Positions 8,293 to 18,831 of a DNA stretch of 64,000 nt are shown in pieces. Numbering within the stretch: the stretch's first letter is position 1; each line of letters opens with the position of its first letter. The stretch lies in the NCBI GenBank assembly GCA_013297865.1, contig JAAFIP010000001.1:124001-188000 (forward strand). Direction: 5' to 3'. The DNA is from Polaromonas sp. GTDB taxonomy: Bacteria; Pseudomonadota; Gammaproteobacteria; Burkholderiales; Burkholderiaceae_C. The notes beneath the pieces were generated by a model, which did no database searches, was not told the origin of the DNA, and saw nothing but the letters and a program-made list of their open reading frames with translations. The position numbers and the translations under genes were made by a program.

Positions 8293-8649
8293 ATGAAAAT
8301 CTTATCCAACCAGCTACATGGCATTCTTGACTATGCAACCGTGCTGTTATATTTATCTGCACCTAGTGTTGTTGCTCTTACGGGGTTAGCGGCAATGCTT
8401 TCATACGCATTAGCTGGCGTTCATCTTGCGATGACAGTTCTAACGAATATGCCCATGGGCATTATCAAAATCATTCCAATGAGGATCCATGCAATTGTTG
8501 AAATGCTAGTTGGCCCAACCTTGATTGCCGTTGCGTTTGCAACTCCCGGCTTTTCAGCGCACGCCAAAATATTCTTTGCTGCCGCAGGTGTCGCAATTTG
8601 CTTAGTGTGGCTGCTGTCGGAATACGCTTCCGTTAAAACTGATTCTTGA
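8293..8649 (+). CDS. Small four-helix membrane protein of unknown function
   Basis: 118 residues with about four hydrophobic segments. The opening KILSNQLHGILDYATVLLYL and a second HAIVEMLVGP segment form an internally similar pair (HG/HA-I-x-D/E). This suggests a family built from two repeats, like SPW-type membrane proteins. The ATG chosen lies 6 bases after GGAG; an ATG four codons earlier is also in frame. It is the first gene behind the TetR operator and so is probably derepressed by that regulator's ligand. Function is unknown. Confidence 0.78.
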   Translation: MKILSNQLHGILDYATVLLYLSAPSVVALTGLAAMLSYALAGVHLAMTVLTNMPMGIIKIIPMRIHAIVEMLVGPTLIAVAFATPGFSAHAKIFFAAAGVAICLVWLLSEYASVKTDS

Positions 8650-8677
8650 GCAACTAGCCGACCAATAAGGGGTGAAT

Positions 8678-8878
8678 ATGAAAGATCGGGCTATTTTGCG
8701 CTGGGTACATCTGCTTGGCTCCGCCGTTATTGGCATCTTCATCTACTCAGGTTTGCATGACAACCCAACCTTTTTATCTACTGTGAGAGTGTTAGTCGTG
8801 CCTGCGCTTTCAGCAAGCGGTATATGGATGTGGCAAGGATATCGCATAAAGAAACTGCTCAGTGGCAAGCGCAGCTAA
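8678..8878 (+). CDS. Small two-helix membrane protein of unknown function
   Basis: A 66-residue protein with two predicted membrane helices (VHLLGSAVIGIFIYSGL and VRVLVVPALSASGIWMW) and a basic tail (RIKKLLSGKR). An AAGGGG ribosome site precedes the ATG by 5 bases. It follows the four-helix gene by 28 bases with no terminator between, so both are likely one TetR-controlled unit. The gene ends 52 bases before the guaA terminus. No family assigned. Confidence 0.7.
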   Translation: MKDRAILRWVHLLGSAVIGIFIYSGLHDNPTFLSTVRVLVVPALSASGIWMWQGYRIKKLLSGKRS

Positions 8879-8930
8879 GTACGTACTTAATCGGTTATGA
8901 ATGAGAATTTTGGGGCATGAACCAAAAACC

Positions 8931-8949
8931 TCACTCCCACTCAATTGTC
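8931..8949 (-). repeat. guaA 3' end, original copy of the direct repeat (attB-like)
   Basis: These are the last five sense codons and stop of the intact guaA gene plus one base. The same 19 bases recur at 5855 and, with one change, at 7366. Because the repeat includes the stop codon, insertion here leaves GuaA unchanged. The guaA 3' end is a known integration hotspot for genomic islands. Confidence 0.85.
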
Positions 8950-10549
8950 GCAGGCGGTTTGGAGCTCACGTCATACGTCACGCGGTTAATGCCACGCACT
9001 TCGTTGATGATGCGGCCAGATACTTTCTTGAGCAAAGCGTAAGGCAGTTCAGCCCAGTCTGCGGTCATAAAGTCGCTGGTTTGCACTGCGCGCAGGGCTA
9101 CCACGTAGTCGTAGGTGCGGCCATCGCCCATCACGCCTACGCTTTTGACAGGCAGGAAAACGGTGAAGGCTTGGGATGTGAGGTCGTACCAGGTTTTGCC
9201 TGTGGCTTCGTCTTTGAAATTACGCAGTTCTTCGATAAAGATGGCGTCGGCTTTGCGCAGTAGGTCGGCGTATTCTTTTTTCACTTCGCCCAAAATGCGT
9301 ACGCCCAGGCCGGGGCCGGGGAAGGGGTGGCGGTAGACCATGTCGTGGGGCAGGCCAAGGGCTACGCCCAGCTCGCGCACTTCGTCTTTGAACAGGTCGC
9401 GCAGCGGCTCCAATAGTTTCAGGCCCAGTTGCTCTGGCAGGCCGCCTACGTTGTGGTGGCTTTTGATGGTGACGGCTTTTTTGCTTTTAGCGCCGCCGCT
9501 TTCAATCACGTCAGGGTAGATGGTGCCTTGGGCCAGCCACTTGGCTCCGTTTTTGCTAGCGCCTGAGGCTGTCAGCTTGGCTGCCTCGGCCTTAAATACC
9601 TCGACAAACTCGCGTCCAATAATTTTTCGTTTGGCCTCTGGCTCGCTCACGCCTTTAAGATGACCGAGAAACTGCGCCTCAGCGTCCACGCGGATCACCT
9701 TGGCGTGCAGCTTGCCGACAAACATGTCCATCACCATGTCGCCCTCGTTCAGGCGCAGCAGGCCGTGGTCTACAAACACACAGGTGAGCTGGTCGCCAAT
9801 GGCGCGGTGGATCAAGGCGGCAGCTACCGATGAATCTACACCGCCGCTCAGGCCCAAAATCACTTCTTCATCACCCACCTGTTTGCGGATCAGATCGACC
9901 GCCTCCTGGATATGGTCCTTCATCACCCAGTCAGGCTTGACAGCGCAAATATCCAGCACAAAGCGCTCCAAAATGGCCTTGCCTTGCGTGGTGTGCGTGA
10001 CTTCCGGGTGAAACTGCACAGCATAAAAGCGGCGTGTTTCGTCAGCCATCCCAGCGATGGGGCAGCTGTCGGTAGACGCCATCAGCTTAAAGCCCGGCGG
10101 CATTTCAACGACGTTGTCGCCGTGGCTCATCCACACATTGAGCATGCCCTGCCCGTCTGGCGTGGTGAAGTCTGCAATGCCATCGAGCAGCTTGGTATGG
10201 CCACGGGCCCGCACCTGCGCATGGCCAAACTCGCGGCCATGCCCACCCTCCACTTTGCCGCCCAGTGCCGCAGCAATGGCATACATACCAAAGCAGATAC
10301 CCAGCACGGGGATGCCCAGTTCAAAGGCCAACTGCGGCGCACGCAGTGTTTCGTCTTCCCACAGGCTGGCATGGCTACCCGAAAGGATGATGCCTTTGAG
10401 CGAGCCATCTTTAGCGTAGTCGCGCAGCCAGTCGCTGGTCACGTCGCACGGATGCACCTCGCAGTACACATGGGCCTCGCGCACACGGCGGGCAATCAGC
10501 TGGGTAACTTGGGAGCCGAAGTCGAGAATGAGGATTTTTTGGTGTTGCA

Positions 10550-10550
<1 letters not shown>
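8931..10550 (-). CDS. guaA: GMP synthase (glutamine-hydrolysing)
   Basis: Converts XMP to GMP with ATP and glutamine. The 539-residue protein has the class I glutamine amidotransferase domain first (nucleophile in [10 protein letters not shown], partner histidine in FHPEVTHT). The PP-loop ATP pyrophosphatase motif [13 protein letters not shown] follows, then the dimerisation domain ending [12 protein letters not shown]. Its start overlaps the guaB stop by one base (TAATG), so the pair is an operon. Its 3' end is duplicated downstream as att-like repeats. Confidence 0.98.
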
Positions 10551-12052
<1,502 letters not shown>

Positions 12053-12225
12053 TCAACAGGCCCCACTGGTGTAAACCCGCAGCGCTGCAGATGCGTTGCA
12101 TGGTCTAGCTGCAAGACAGCGTGTGTCGACCAATGGCGTGTTTTGCAGCGCCAACGGTACCAAACAGCGTCTGGCTGGCTTGCAATCGCACCAATATGGC
12201 GCTTGACCGCGCTACACTACAGCCC

Positions 12226-12777
12226 ATGAAAACTAAAGTTTTTTCCCTTCTCCAAACAGGCTCACTGCTGGCCGTGCTGATGCTCAGCCTGAGCGCCCAT
12301 GCGCAATGGGGCTGGACCGACAACAGCGGCCGCCGCATCTTCAGCGATCAGGCCCCTGCTTCGGATATTCCCGATAAAAACATCTTCAAGCGCCCCGCAG
12401 TTGCCAAGTCTGCCGCCAACGCTGCCCCGGCCAAAGCTGCTGACCCTGCCGCGGCAGCCTCGGCGCCTGCCATTGGCGCTTCTGCCGCCGTTGCCGCTGC
12501 CAGCGCCCCCAAGCTGACCGGCAAGGATGCCGAGCTGGAGAAGAAAAAGAAAGATGCCGAGGCCGCAGAAGCCGCCAAGAAAAAGGCCGATGCCGACAAG
12601 CTGGCCAGCCAGCGCGCCGAAAACTGCGAACAGGCCAAACGCGCCAAAGCCACCTTCAACTCAGGCATACGCATCGCCGCAACCAATGCCAAAGGCGAGC
12701 GCGAGATCATGAGCGACACTGACCGCGCCGCAGAAATCAAGCGCATTGAGGCTGTGATTGCCGCAGACTGCAAATAA
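12226..12777 (+). CDS. DUF4124-domain exported protein
   Basis: 183 residues. A cleavable signal ending LSAHA is followed directly by the DUF4124 core QWGWTDNSGRRIFSDQAP. After that comes an alanine/proline-rich linker, then a charged coiled-coil-like stretch (AELEKKKKDAEAAEAAKKKADADK) and a C-terminal domain with the AxNCExAKxAKATFNSGIRI pattern. Such proteins are common periplasmic components in Burkholderiales with no known role. It ends at a bidirectional terminator. Confidence 0.85.
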   Translation: MKTKVFSLLQTGSLLAVLMLSLSAHAQWGWTDNSGRRIFSDQAPASDIPDKNIFKRPAVAKSAANAAPAKAADPAAAASAPAIGASAAVAAASAPKLTGKDAELEKKKKDAEAAEAAKKKADADKLASQRAENCEQAKRAKATFNSGIRIAATNAKGEREIMSDTDRAAEIKRIEAVIAADCK

Positions 12778-12797
12778 GACTGCATTTATTGCAGAGC

Positions 12798-12830
12798 ATG
12801 AAAAAAGGGCCTTGAAGACCCTTTTTTCAT
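12798..12830. terminator. Bidirectional terminator
   Basis: Perfect 12-bp arms (ATGAAAAAAGGG / CCCTTTTTTCAT) around a 9-base loop give an A-tract on one side and a T-tract on the other. It lies between the convergent DUF4124 and metallopeptidase genes and can serve both. Confidence 0.9.
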
Positions 12831-12850
12831 GATCGCAGCGCTGATTGCAG

Positions 12851-13735
12851 CTACAGCGCCTTGGCACTGAACGTGTCGCAGGCCTTGAGGTTGCCGCTTT
12901 GCAGGCCAGTGGTAAACCAGGCCATGCGCTGCTTGCTGGAGCCGTGGGTAAAGGTCTCGGGCTGGGCATAGCCCTGGCTCTTTTTCTGCAAGGTGTCGTC
13001 ACCTATCTGCGCAGCAGCATTGAGCGCTTCTTCGATATCGCCCTTGTCCAGCTTGAGCTTGGAGCCGCGCGACCATATACCGGCAAAGCAGTCGGCCTGC
13101 AGCTCCAGGCGCACGCTCAGGGCGTTTTGCTCTTTCTCGCTGATGCGCCCACGCATGGCGTCCACCTTGCCACTGATGCCCATGACATGCTGAATATGGT
13201 GACCCACCTCGTGCGCGATCACATAGGCCTGGGCAAAGTCGCCCGGTGCCCCGAGCTTGTTTTTCATGGTTTCGTAAAACGCCAGGTCGATATACACCTT
13301 TTGGTCGCCCGGGCAGTAAAACGGGCCCATGGCCGACTGCCCTGTGCCGCAGGCTGTGGGCGTGGCGCCGCGAAACAGCACCAACTTGGGCGCGGGGTAT
13401 TTGGCATTGCTCTGCGCAAACAATGCGCCCCATACGTCTTCGGTGTCGGCCAGCACTTTGGACACAAAGCTGGCCATCTGGTCGTCCTTGGGTGGGCGCT
13501 GCGCGGGGCCCTGGCTTACTTGGGGCGCGGGGCCACCACCACCGCCCAGGATGCCCAGCACTGTCATGGGGTTGATGCCCAGAAAATACGAGGCCACCAG
13601 CGCCAGCACAATACCGCCAATGCCAAGGCGTCCACCGCCCAGCCCGCCGATACCGCGGCCGCCACCACCGCCCATACCGCCTTGTCCACGGCGGTCTTCT
13701 ACGTTGTCGGATTCGCGTCTGCCTTCTACGTCCAT
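12851..13735 (-). CDS. Neutral zinc metallopeptidase (YpfJ family)
   Basis: A 294-residue member of the Zn_peptidase (YpfJ/TMEM-like) family. The N-terminus is charged and glycine-rich with one transmembrane helix (residues ~40–60), so the enzyme domain is probably periplasmic. The zinc motif is HEVGHH (H175, E176, H179), followed by the family pattern [15 protein letters not shown] conserved [27 protein letters not shown] stretch comes before it. Substrates of the family are not known. Single gene unit ending at the bidirectional terminator. Confidence 0.93.
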   Translation of the reverse strand: MDVEGRRESDNVEDRRGQGGMGGGGGRGIGGLGGGRLGIGGIVLALVASYFLGINPMTVLGILGGGGGPAPQVSQGPAQRPPKDDQMASFVSKVLADTEDVWGALFAQSNAKYPAPKLVLFRGATPTACGTGQSAMGPFYCPGDQKVYIDLAFYETMKNKLGAPGDFAQAYVIAHEVGHHIQHVMGISGKVDAMRGRISEKEQNALSVRLELQADCFAGIWSRGSKLKLDKGDIEEALNAAAQIGDDTLQKKSQGYAQPETFTHGSSKQRMAWFTTGLQSGNLKACDTFSAKAL

Positions 13736-13827
13736 GGTGCTATCTCCAAAGCGGTTTATTCCACATCATTAGCCGCAATGGTACACCCTGGCGCACGCAA
13801 CGCCGAGAGCGCAAGACAGACGGCGCC

Positions 13828-14094
13828 TCAGGCGTGGAAAACAGCAAACACGCGCATGGCGCACTGGCGCAGTGCTTCGCTGGTGGAGGTGTGGGCCAGC
13901 GCCAGCTGCTGCAGGGCGTAGTCGCTGTCGGAAAGCATGCGTTGGGTGTCTGTCTGGGCGCCATCATGGGCCATCAGATGCTTGAATTGCGACAGCAGCA
14001 CCAAGGTGGAGGCAAAGCCCAAGGCCATGGGCTGTGCGCTGGCTGGGTAGCCAGCGGCGGGAAAAGACACTGCGGTAGATTGCATCGAGACCAT
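13828..14094 (-). CDS. Small hypothetical protein
   Basis: 88 residues from an ATG preceded by GAGGAG 7 bases away; a start five codons further upstream is possible but lacks such a site. The first third is mildly hydrophobic (PMALGFASTLVLLSQF) and the rest helical (MLSDSDYALQQLALAHTSTSEALRQ). No family recognised. It is followed by the metallopeptidase gene on the same strand with a 92-base gap. Confidence 0.6.
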   Translation of the reverse strand: MVSMQSTAVSFPAAGYPASAQPMALGFASTLVLLSQFKHLMAHDGAQTDTQRMLSDSDYALQQLALAHTSTSEALRQCAMRVFAVFHA

Positions 14095-14214
14095 GTCAAA
14101 GCTCCTCATAGACTATTGTTGAGCCTACCTGTATGCAACGCGTTGTGGTTCAATCGGGTTGATAGACTTAGACGCATCTCCCCACAATCCCCGTGCGAAA
14201 TTCACGTAAACGCC

Positions 14215-14901
14215 ATGTTGTCACGCCCACCATCCGCCAAAAGCCGCCAGCGCACCGTGCCAGCAGCGCCTTGCGTGCTGGTGACCGGCTTTGAGGCTTT
14301 TGGCGATGACCCCAGCGGTCAGGGGCTGAACCCCAGCGCCCTGGCGGCGCAGGCTTTGCACGGCCAGGTCATTGCGGGGCACCCCGTGGTGGCTGCCGTG
14401 CTGCCCTGCGTGTTTGGCCGTTCGGTTGCTGTGCTCAAGGCGCTGCTCAAGCAGCACCAGCCTAGCTGGGTGCTGTGCACGGGACAGGCCGGGGGCCGCG
14501 CAGGCATCAGCCTGGAGCGCGTGGCCATCAACCTGGATGACGCCAACCTGCCCGACAACGCGGGCTGCATGGTGGTGAACCAGCCTGTGGTGGCCCGCGG
14601 CCCGGCGGCCTATTTCAGCACCCTGCCGCTGCAAGCCATGCTCGGCGCGCTGCAGCGCGCGGGCCTGCCCTGCGAGCTGTCCAGCAGCGCGGGGCATTTT
14701 GTCTGCAACCATGTGTTTTATGCGCTGATGCACCAGCTGCGCAAAAGCCCTGTGCGCGGCGGCTTTGTGCACGTGCCTTATTTGCCGCAGCAGGCGGCTG
14801 GCACGGGGCGGCCCAGCATGGCGCTGCAGGAGATCACCCAAGGTCTGCATGTTGCGCTGCAGGCGGCGCTTGATGAGCCATCCCTTCAGACACTCAGTTA
14901 A
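14215..14901 (+). CDS. pcp: Pyrrolidone-carboxylate peptidase (pyroglutamyl peptidase I)
   Basis: Removes N-terminal pyroglutamate from peptides. The 228-residue cysteine peptidase (family C15) has VTGFEAFGDDP near the N-terminus and all three catalytic residues in context: E101 (GISLERVAIN), C164 (SAGHFVCNHVFY) and H186 (GFVHVPYLP). A short extra arginine/proline-rich N-terminus of about 18 residues precedes the fold, so a later start is possible, but no better one is in frame. A dispersed repeat begins 11 bases after the stop. Confidence 0.93.
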   Translation: MLSRPPSAKSRQRTVPAAPCVLVTGFEAFGDDPSGQGLNPSALAAQALHGQVIAGHPVVAAVLPCVFGRSVAVLKALLKQHQPSWVLCTGQAGGRAGISLERVAINLDDANLPDNAGCMVVNQPVVARGPAAYFSTLPLQAMLGALQRAGLPCELSSSAGHFVCNHVFYALMHQLRKSPVRGGFVHVPYLPQQAAGTGRPSMALQEITQGLHVALQAALDEPSLQTLS

Positions 14902-14911
14902 CTATCATTTT

Positions 14912-14946
14912 AATAGCTGCTCCCGCGATATTCTATTGGCTTGCAG
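14912..14946 (+). repeat. Dispersed AATAGCTGC repeat, copy 1 (intergenic)
   Basis: A near-consensus copy with the core CTGCTCCCGCGATATTCTAT followed by TGGCTTGCAG, between pcp and the cyclodeaminase-family gene. An ACTATCATTTTAATAGC segment forms the partial stem at its left end. Confidence 0.85.
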
Positions 14947-14975
14947 CCCTGTTTGGTATATAAAAAGGCCTCCGT

Positions 14976-15911
14976 ATGATGCTCAACGCCCTGCAAACCG
15001 CCCAGGCCCTGCCCTACAGCGCGCTAAGCGCTGAAATCTCGCTGCTGCTGCAGGATGACGCGGTGCAGGTGCCCCAGCGGCTGGTGCAGCACCTGCCGGG
15101 TGGCGGCAGCCTGTTTGCCATGCCTGCGCACGACGCCCGCCTCGCCATCACCAAGCTGATCACCTACACGCCCTCCAATGCGGAGCGCAGCCTGCCCACC
15201 ATTCAGGGCGATGTCATCGTGTTTGACGTGGCCAGTGGTGCGCGCCGCATGCTGCTGGACGGCCCCACCGTCACCGCGCGGCGCACGGCGGCCGTGTCCC
15301 TGCTGGCTGCGCAGGCGCTGGCGGCGGTGCCGGGTGGCCCCTTGCTGATCATTGGCGCAGGTGTGCAGGGCCGCTCGCACCTGGAGGCGCTGATCGAGGG
15401 GCTGGGTGTCAGCGAAGTGATGGTGTATTCGCGCAGTGCTGACAGTGCCCAGCTGCTGGCCCAGCATGCCCGCACGCTGCTGGCGGCGCAGGGCAGGAAG
15501 GGCCAGGCCAGCGTGGTAACCGACCTGGCCCAGGCCCTGGCGCTGTGCCCACTGGTTGTCACCTGCACCCCCGCCCAAAGCCCTGTGCTGCTCAGCCCCA
15601 GCCAGTTGCACCCCCAAGCCTTTGTCTGCGCCGTGGGGGCCTTTACGCCCAGCATGACCGAGCTGTCGCCCAGCGTGGTGCAGCACTTTGGCGCAGCTGG
15701 CCGCATGGTGGTGGACACCGCGCACGCGGCCCACGAGGCGGGGGATTTGATTCAAGCAGGCATCGATGTCAGCGCCTGCGCCAGCCTGCAGGACATCGTG
15801 CGCAAGCCTCAGGGCGCGGGCGGACTCGCACGTGGGCCGGTATTGTTCAAAAGCTGTGGTTGGGCAGGCTGGGACCTGGCCGCTGCGCGGCTGGCGTGCC
15901 CAGCGCTGTGA
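14976..15911 (+). CDS. Ornithine cyclodeaminase/delta1-pyrroline-2-carboxylate reductase family enzyme
   Basis: A 311-residue NAD(P)-dependent enzyme of the OCD/mu-crystallin family. The substrate half includes ITKLITYTPSNAERSLPTIQG, with the conserved lysine and the P-x-IQG segment. The dinucleotide fold is LLIIGAGVQGRSHLEAL around residue 125. The lack of the ornithine-specific acidic pair favours the delta1-pyrroline/piperideine-2-carboxylate reductase subgroup, which acts in D-lysine, D-proline or hydroxyproline breakdown. That choice is inference. Two adjacent ATGs are possible starts. Confidence 0.83.
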   Translation: MMLNALQTAQALPYSALSAEISLLLQDDAVQVPQRLVQHLPGGGSLFAMPAHDARLAITKLITYTPSNAERSLPTIQGDVIVFDVASGARRMLLDGPTVTARRTAAVSLLAAQALAAVPGGPLLIIGAGVQGRSHLEALIEGLGVSEVMVYSRSADSAQLLAQHARTLLAAQGRKGQASVVTDLAQALALCPLVVTCTPAQSPVLLSPSQLHPQAFVCAVGAFTPSMTELSPSVVQHFGAAGRMVVDTAHAAHEAGDLIQAGIDVSACASLQDIVRKPQGAGGLARGPVLFKSCGWAGWDLAAARLACPAL

Positions 15912-15974
15912 GCTGACCTGGGCTTAACTTTGCAGTAGCTCTTTGGCCGCAGCGCTCGGGCCGCAGGCGAAGCC

Positions 15975-17861
15975 TCAGGGCGTGCGGCGAATCAGCTTGC
16001 CAGAGGCGGTTTGTTGGTCGGCCATATAGGTGCCTTCCCAGCGGTCGCCGCTGGACCACACAAATACGCCCTCGCCGCTTTTTTGACCGGCTTTCCAGTG
16101 GCCAGTGTATTTATCGCCATTTTTCCACTCATAGCTGCCCTGTCCATCAGGCTTGCCGCTGCTGAAAGTGCCTTTGTAGGCATCGCCCAAGGCGTACTTC
16201 ATGGTGCCAGCCCCGTGCGGTAGCCCGGCCACTACCTCGCCCTGGTACTGGTCGCCGTTGGCAAAGCGCATCTGGCCCATACCTTGGGCCACGTCCATCT
16301 GCCAGGCACCTTCATAGGTCTGGCCATTGCTCCACAGGTACACGCCGTGCCCGTGCGCTTTGCCATTGGCAAAAGCGCCCCGGTAGACCTCGGTGGACGC
16401 GTATTTCATGATGCCCATGCCGTGGGCGAGGCTGTCTTGCACCTCGCCTTCGTAGTGGTCGCCGTTTTTGTAGTCGATCACGCCCTTGCCTATCGCGCGG
16501 TCGTCGGCCCAGTCACCGGTGTATTTCCCGCCGCTCCAGCTGAAGATGCCATGGCCTTGGCGTTTGCCGGTGACCAAGGTGCCTTCAAACACATCGCCAT
16601 TGGCCCAGAGCACTTTGCCTGTGCCAGACCAGGTCTGGCTTTTCGGGTCGCTGGCAAAACGGCCGATGAACCGGGTAGTGCCTGCCACATACTCGCCTTC
16701 GGGCACAGGCTTGTCTTTGACGGGCTGGCTGGCTGGGGATGCCGGGCTGGTCTGCGCTGGTGGCTTGGCAGCTACGGGGGCGGTAGCAGGGGCAGCGGTA
16801 GGGACGGATGCAGCCGCTGGCGCAGGCACGCCAGGGCTTGCCGTTGGCTTGGCCACCGCTTGCAGCGACGCCACGCGCGAGTGGGCCACCTGCGCAAACA
16901 CGCCCTGCGGGTAGCGCGCCAGATAGCTGCGCAGCTCTTCAATCGATCCGCTGTTCTTGACCGTGTCCCACAGGCTGAGCTCGAGACTGGCAGCCCCGCC
17001 ACTGTCTGGGCGTGCACCAGCGCTGGTGGCATTGGCCACCGCGGCTGAAAGCGCTGCGGCTGCGCGCTGGGGCTGAAAGTAAAACTGCCCCTCCAGCGCG
17101 GTGTTTTCCCACGGCGTCTGCTGGTTATTGCTGTCGCGCCGCACCAAGGTGCGCACTTGCTTGAAAACTTCCTCCACTGGCAGGCCAGGGTTGGAAATCA
17201 CCTTGGCCAGATGCTGCGTATACAGGCCGTTTTGCCCATTGCCATCCGACGCTACCGAGCCCGGCGAGGTGGAGTAAGCCACCATGGAGCCCGAAGGCGC
17301 GCTCATGGTGGCCAAGCCCATGCCTGATGCACGCGAGCGAACAGCAAATGGGTTGTTGCGGCAGGCATCCAGAATGACCAGGTTGACGCGGTTGCCTGCA
17401 GACTGCATTTTCTCCAGCACCAGTTGGGCGTTCAGCGCGTCCTCAGCCACCTCGTCTTCGTTGCGGATGTCTGAATCAATCGACACCAGATAGTTTTCGC
17501 CTTTGACCTGCACGCCATGGCCCGCAAAGTAAAACAGGCCTACACCGCCGCGCTGCTTCAGGCGGTCGCCAAAATCCCTCACCAGGCGCCGCGTCTCGCG
17601 CAGGCTGGCGTTTTCGGCCTTGATCACCTGAAACCCTGCCTGCAGCAGCACGGTTTCCATCAGGCGCGCGTCGTTCACAGGGTTGGTCAGCGGGGCGTTA
17701 CGGTAGTTGGCGTTGCCAATCACCAGGGCCAGGCGGTGCTCGGCCGGATCTTGCGCATGCACGGACAGACCGCCCAGACCACCCAATAGCAAGGCGGCCA
17801 CAGCGCGCTGTGGCAACACCGTTAGCAGTCGGCGCAACATCCTATACAGTGGCGTGAACAT
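15975..17861 (-). CDS. Caspase-family (C14) peptidase fused to MORN repeats
   Basis: A 628-residue exported protein. A signal peptide (residues 1–36, ending SVHA) precedes a caspase-like domain (~42–265) with the catalytic histidine H115 in YFAGHGVQ and cysteine C167 in ILDACRNNPF. An alanine/proline-rich linker (~320–385) follows. The last ~240 residues hold about nine MORN-type repeats (YEGEWxxGxxHGxG pattern, e.g. YKGTFSSGKPDGQGSYEW). MORN repeats usually bind lipid or act as scaffolds, so an envelope-associated protease is likely. Substrates are unknown. It is divergent from the ModA-like gene. Confidence 0.9.
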   Translation of the reverse strand: MFTPLYRMLRRLLTVLPQRAVAALLLGGLGGLSVHAQDPAEHRLALVIGNANYRNAPLTNPVNDARLMETVLLQAGFQVIKAENASLRETRRLVRDFGDRLKQRGGVGLFYFAGHGVQVKGENYLVSIDSDIRNEDEVAEDALNAQLVLEKMQSAGNRVNLVILDACRNNPFAVRSRASGMGLATMSAPSGSMVAYSTSPGSVASDGNGQNGLYTQHLAKVISNPGLPVEEVFKQVRTLVRRDSNNQQTPWENTALEGQFYFQPQRAAAALSAAVANATSAGARPDSGGAASLELSLWDTVKNSGSIEELRSYLARYPQGVFAQVAHSRVASLQAVAKPTASPGVPAPAAASVPTAAPATAPVAAKPPAQTSPASPASQPVKDKPVPEGEYVAGTTRFIGRFASDPKSQTWSGTGKVLWANGDVFEGTLVTGKRQGHGIFSWSGGKYTGDWADDRAIGKGVIDYKNGDHYEGEVQDSLAHGMGIMKYASTEVYRGAFANGKAHGHGVYLWSNGQTYEGAWQMDVAQGMGQMRFANGDQYQGEVVAGLPHGAGTMKYALGDAYKGTFSSGKPDGQGSYEWKNGDKYTGHWKAGQKSGEGVFVWSSGDRWEGTYMADQQTASGKLIRRTP

Positions 17862-17983
17862 ATGTGCTCATCAAAGGTGCATTTCAGCGACTTGGCGGGC
17901 GGCGCCAAGCGATAGAATCATAAATTAACCATTGGTTGCATTATTTCACATTTACCGCAGTTTTCACGCACCGCCACCCTGCC

Positions 17984-18745
17984 ATGACACTCTCCCACCG
18001 CTTCGCTGCCACCTTGCTCTGTTTGCTAGCCCAGTGCTGCTACGCCGATGAGGTGCGGGTGTTTGCCGCTGGCGCAGCCAAGCACGCTGTAGAGGCCATC
18101 GCCCCTGCCTTCCAGCAGGCCACGGGTCACACCCTACGCGCCAGCTACGACACGGTGGGTGCCCAGCGCGACCGCGTGCTGCAGGCCGCACCTGGCCAGG
18201 CGGCTGATTTGGTGATCCTCAGCGACGCTGCACTGGCCAGTCTGCGCAGCGCAGGCCGCCTGGGCGCTGCACCCGCGTACAGCATGGGCCAAGTGGTGGT
18301 GGCTCTGGCCGTGCCGCAAGGCGCGCCCCTGCCCGACCTGCGCAACGCTGAGGCCCTGCGCCAAACCCTGCTGGCTGCCCCCAGCATTGCCTTTGCCGAC
18401 CCGGCGCGTGGCGCCACCGCTGGCACGCACTTTGCCAAGGTACTGGAAGCACTGGGCTTGACGGAAGCACTTAAAGGCAAAACCACCATGCTGTCCTTTG
18501 GTGTGGACGTGATTCGCGCGGTCTCTGAAGGCACCTATGCCATCGGTGTCAGCCAGTCCAGCGAGATCATGCAGCACCCCGGCATACGCTTTGCCGGTGC
18601 GCTGCCCGCGCCGCATGGCTTGTCTACAGGCTACGGCGCGGCACTGGCCAGCGACAGCCCCGCAGCGCGGCAATTGCTGGCCTTCATGGCGACTGCACAG
18701 GCAGCCAAGGCGTTTGCGCACAGCGGTTTTGTGGCGACGCCTTGA
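17984..18745 (+). CDS. ModA-like periplasmic solute-binding protein
   Basis: 253 residues with a signal peptide ending CYADE, then VRVFAAGAAKHAVEAIAPAFQQATG, the usual opening of molybdate-type binding proteins. ADLVILSDAAL and a hinge around LVGVAVPQG-like residues follow. It belongs to the ModA/ABC type 2 fold. No modB, modC or other permease is adjacent, so molybdate specificity is unproven; related proteins bind other oxyanions. The ATG lies in the 122-base gap shared with the divergent caspase–MORN gene. Confidence 0.8.
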   Translation: MTLSHRFAATLLCLLAQCCYADEVRVFAAGAAKHAVEAIAPAFQQATGHTLRASYDTVGAQRDRVLQAAPGQAADLVILSDAALASLRSAGRLGAAPAYSMGQVVVALAVPQGAPLPDLRNAEALRQTLLAAPSIAFADPARGATAGTHFAKVLEALGLTEALKGKTTMLSFGVDVIRAVSEGTYAIGVSQSSEIMQHPGIRFAGALPAPHGLSTGYGAALASDSPAARQLLAFMATAQAAKAFAHSGFVATP

Positions 18746-18763
18746 GTAAAAGTAATTTTTAAC

Positions 18764-18808
18764 GCTATATATTTAATAGCTGCCCCCGCGATATTCTATT
18801 GGCCTGGC
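18764..18808 (+). repeat. Dispersed AATAGCTGC repeat, copy 2 (intergenic)
   Basis: A GCTATATATTTAATAGC stem segment is followed by TGCCCCCGCGATATTCTATT and GGCCTGG. It lies between the convergent ModA-like and PhoD-like genes, and a T-run follows its GGCGGGC tail, so it may also help termination. Confidence 0.85.
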
Positions 18809-18831
18809 GGGCTTTTTGATACTTAAAACAG

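Noticed and set aside
5537-8930. Search for an integrase or transposase inside the guaA-linked region
   Set aside because: None of the frames has tyrosine- or serine-recombinase motifs; the region holds only regulators, an enzyme and small membrane proteins.
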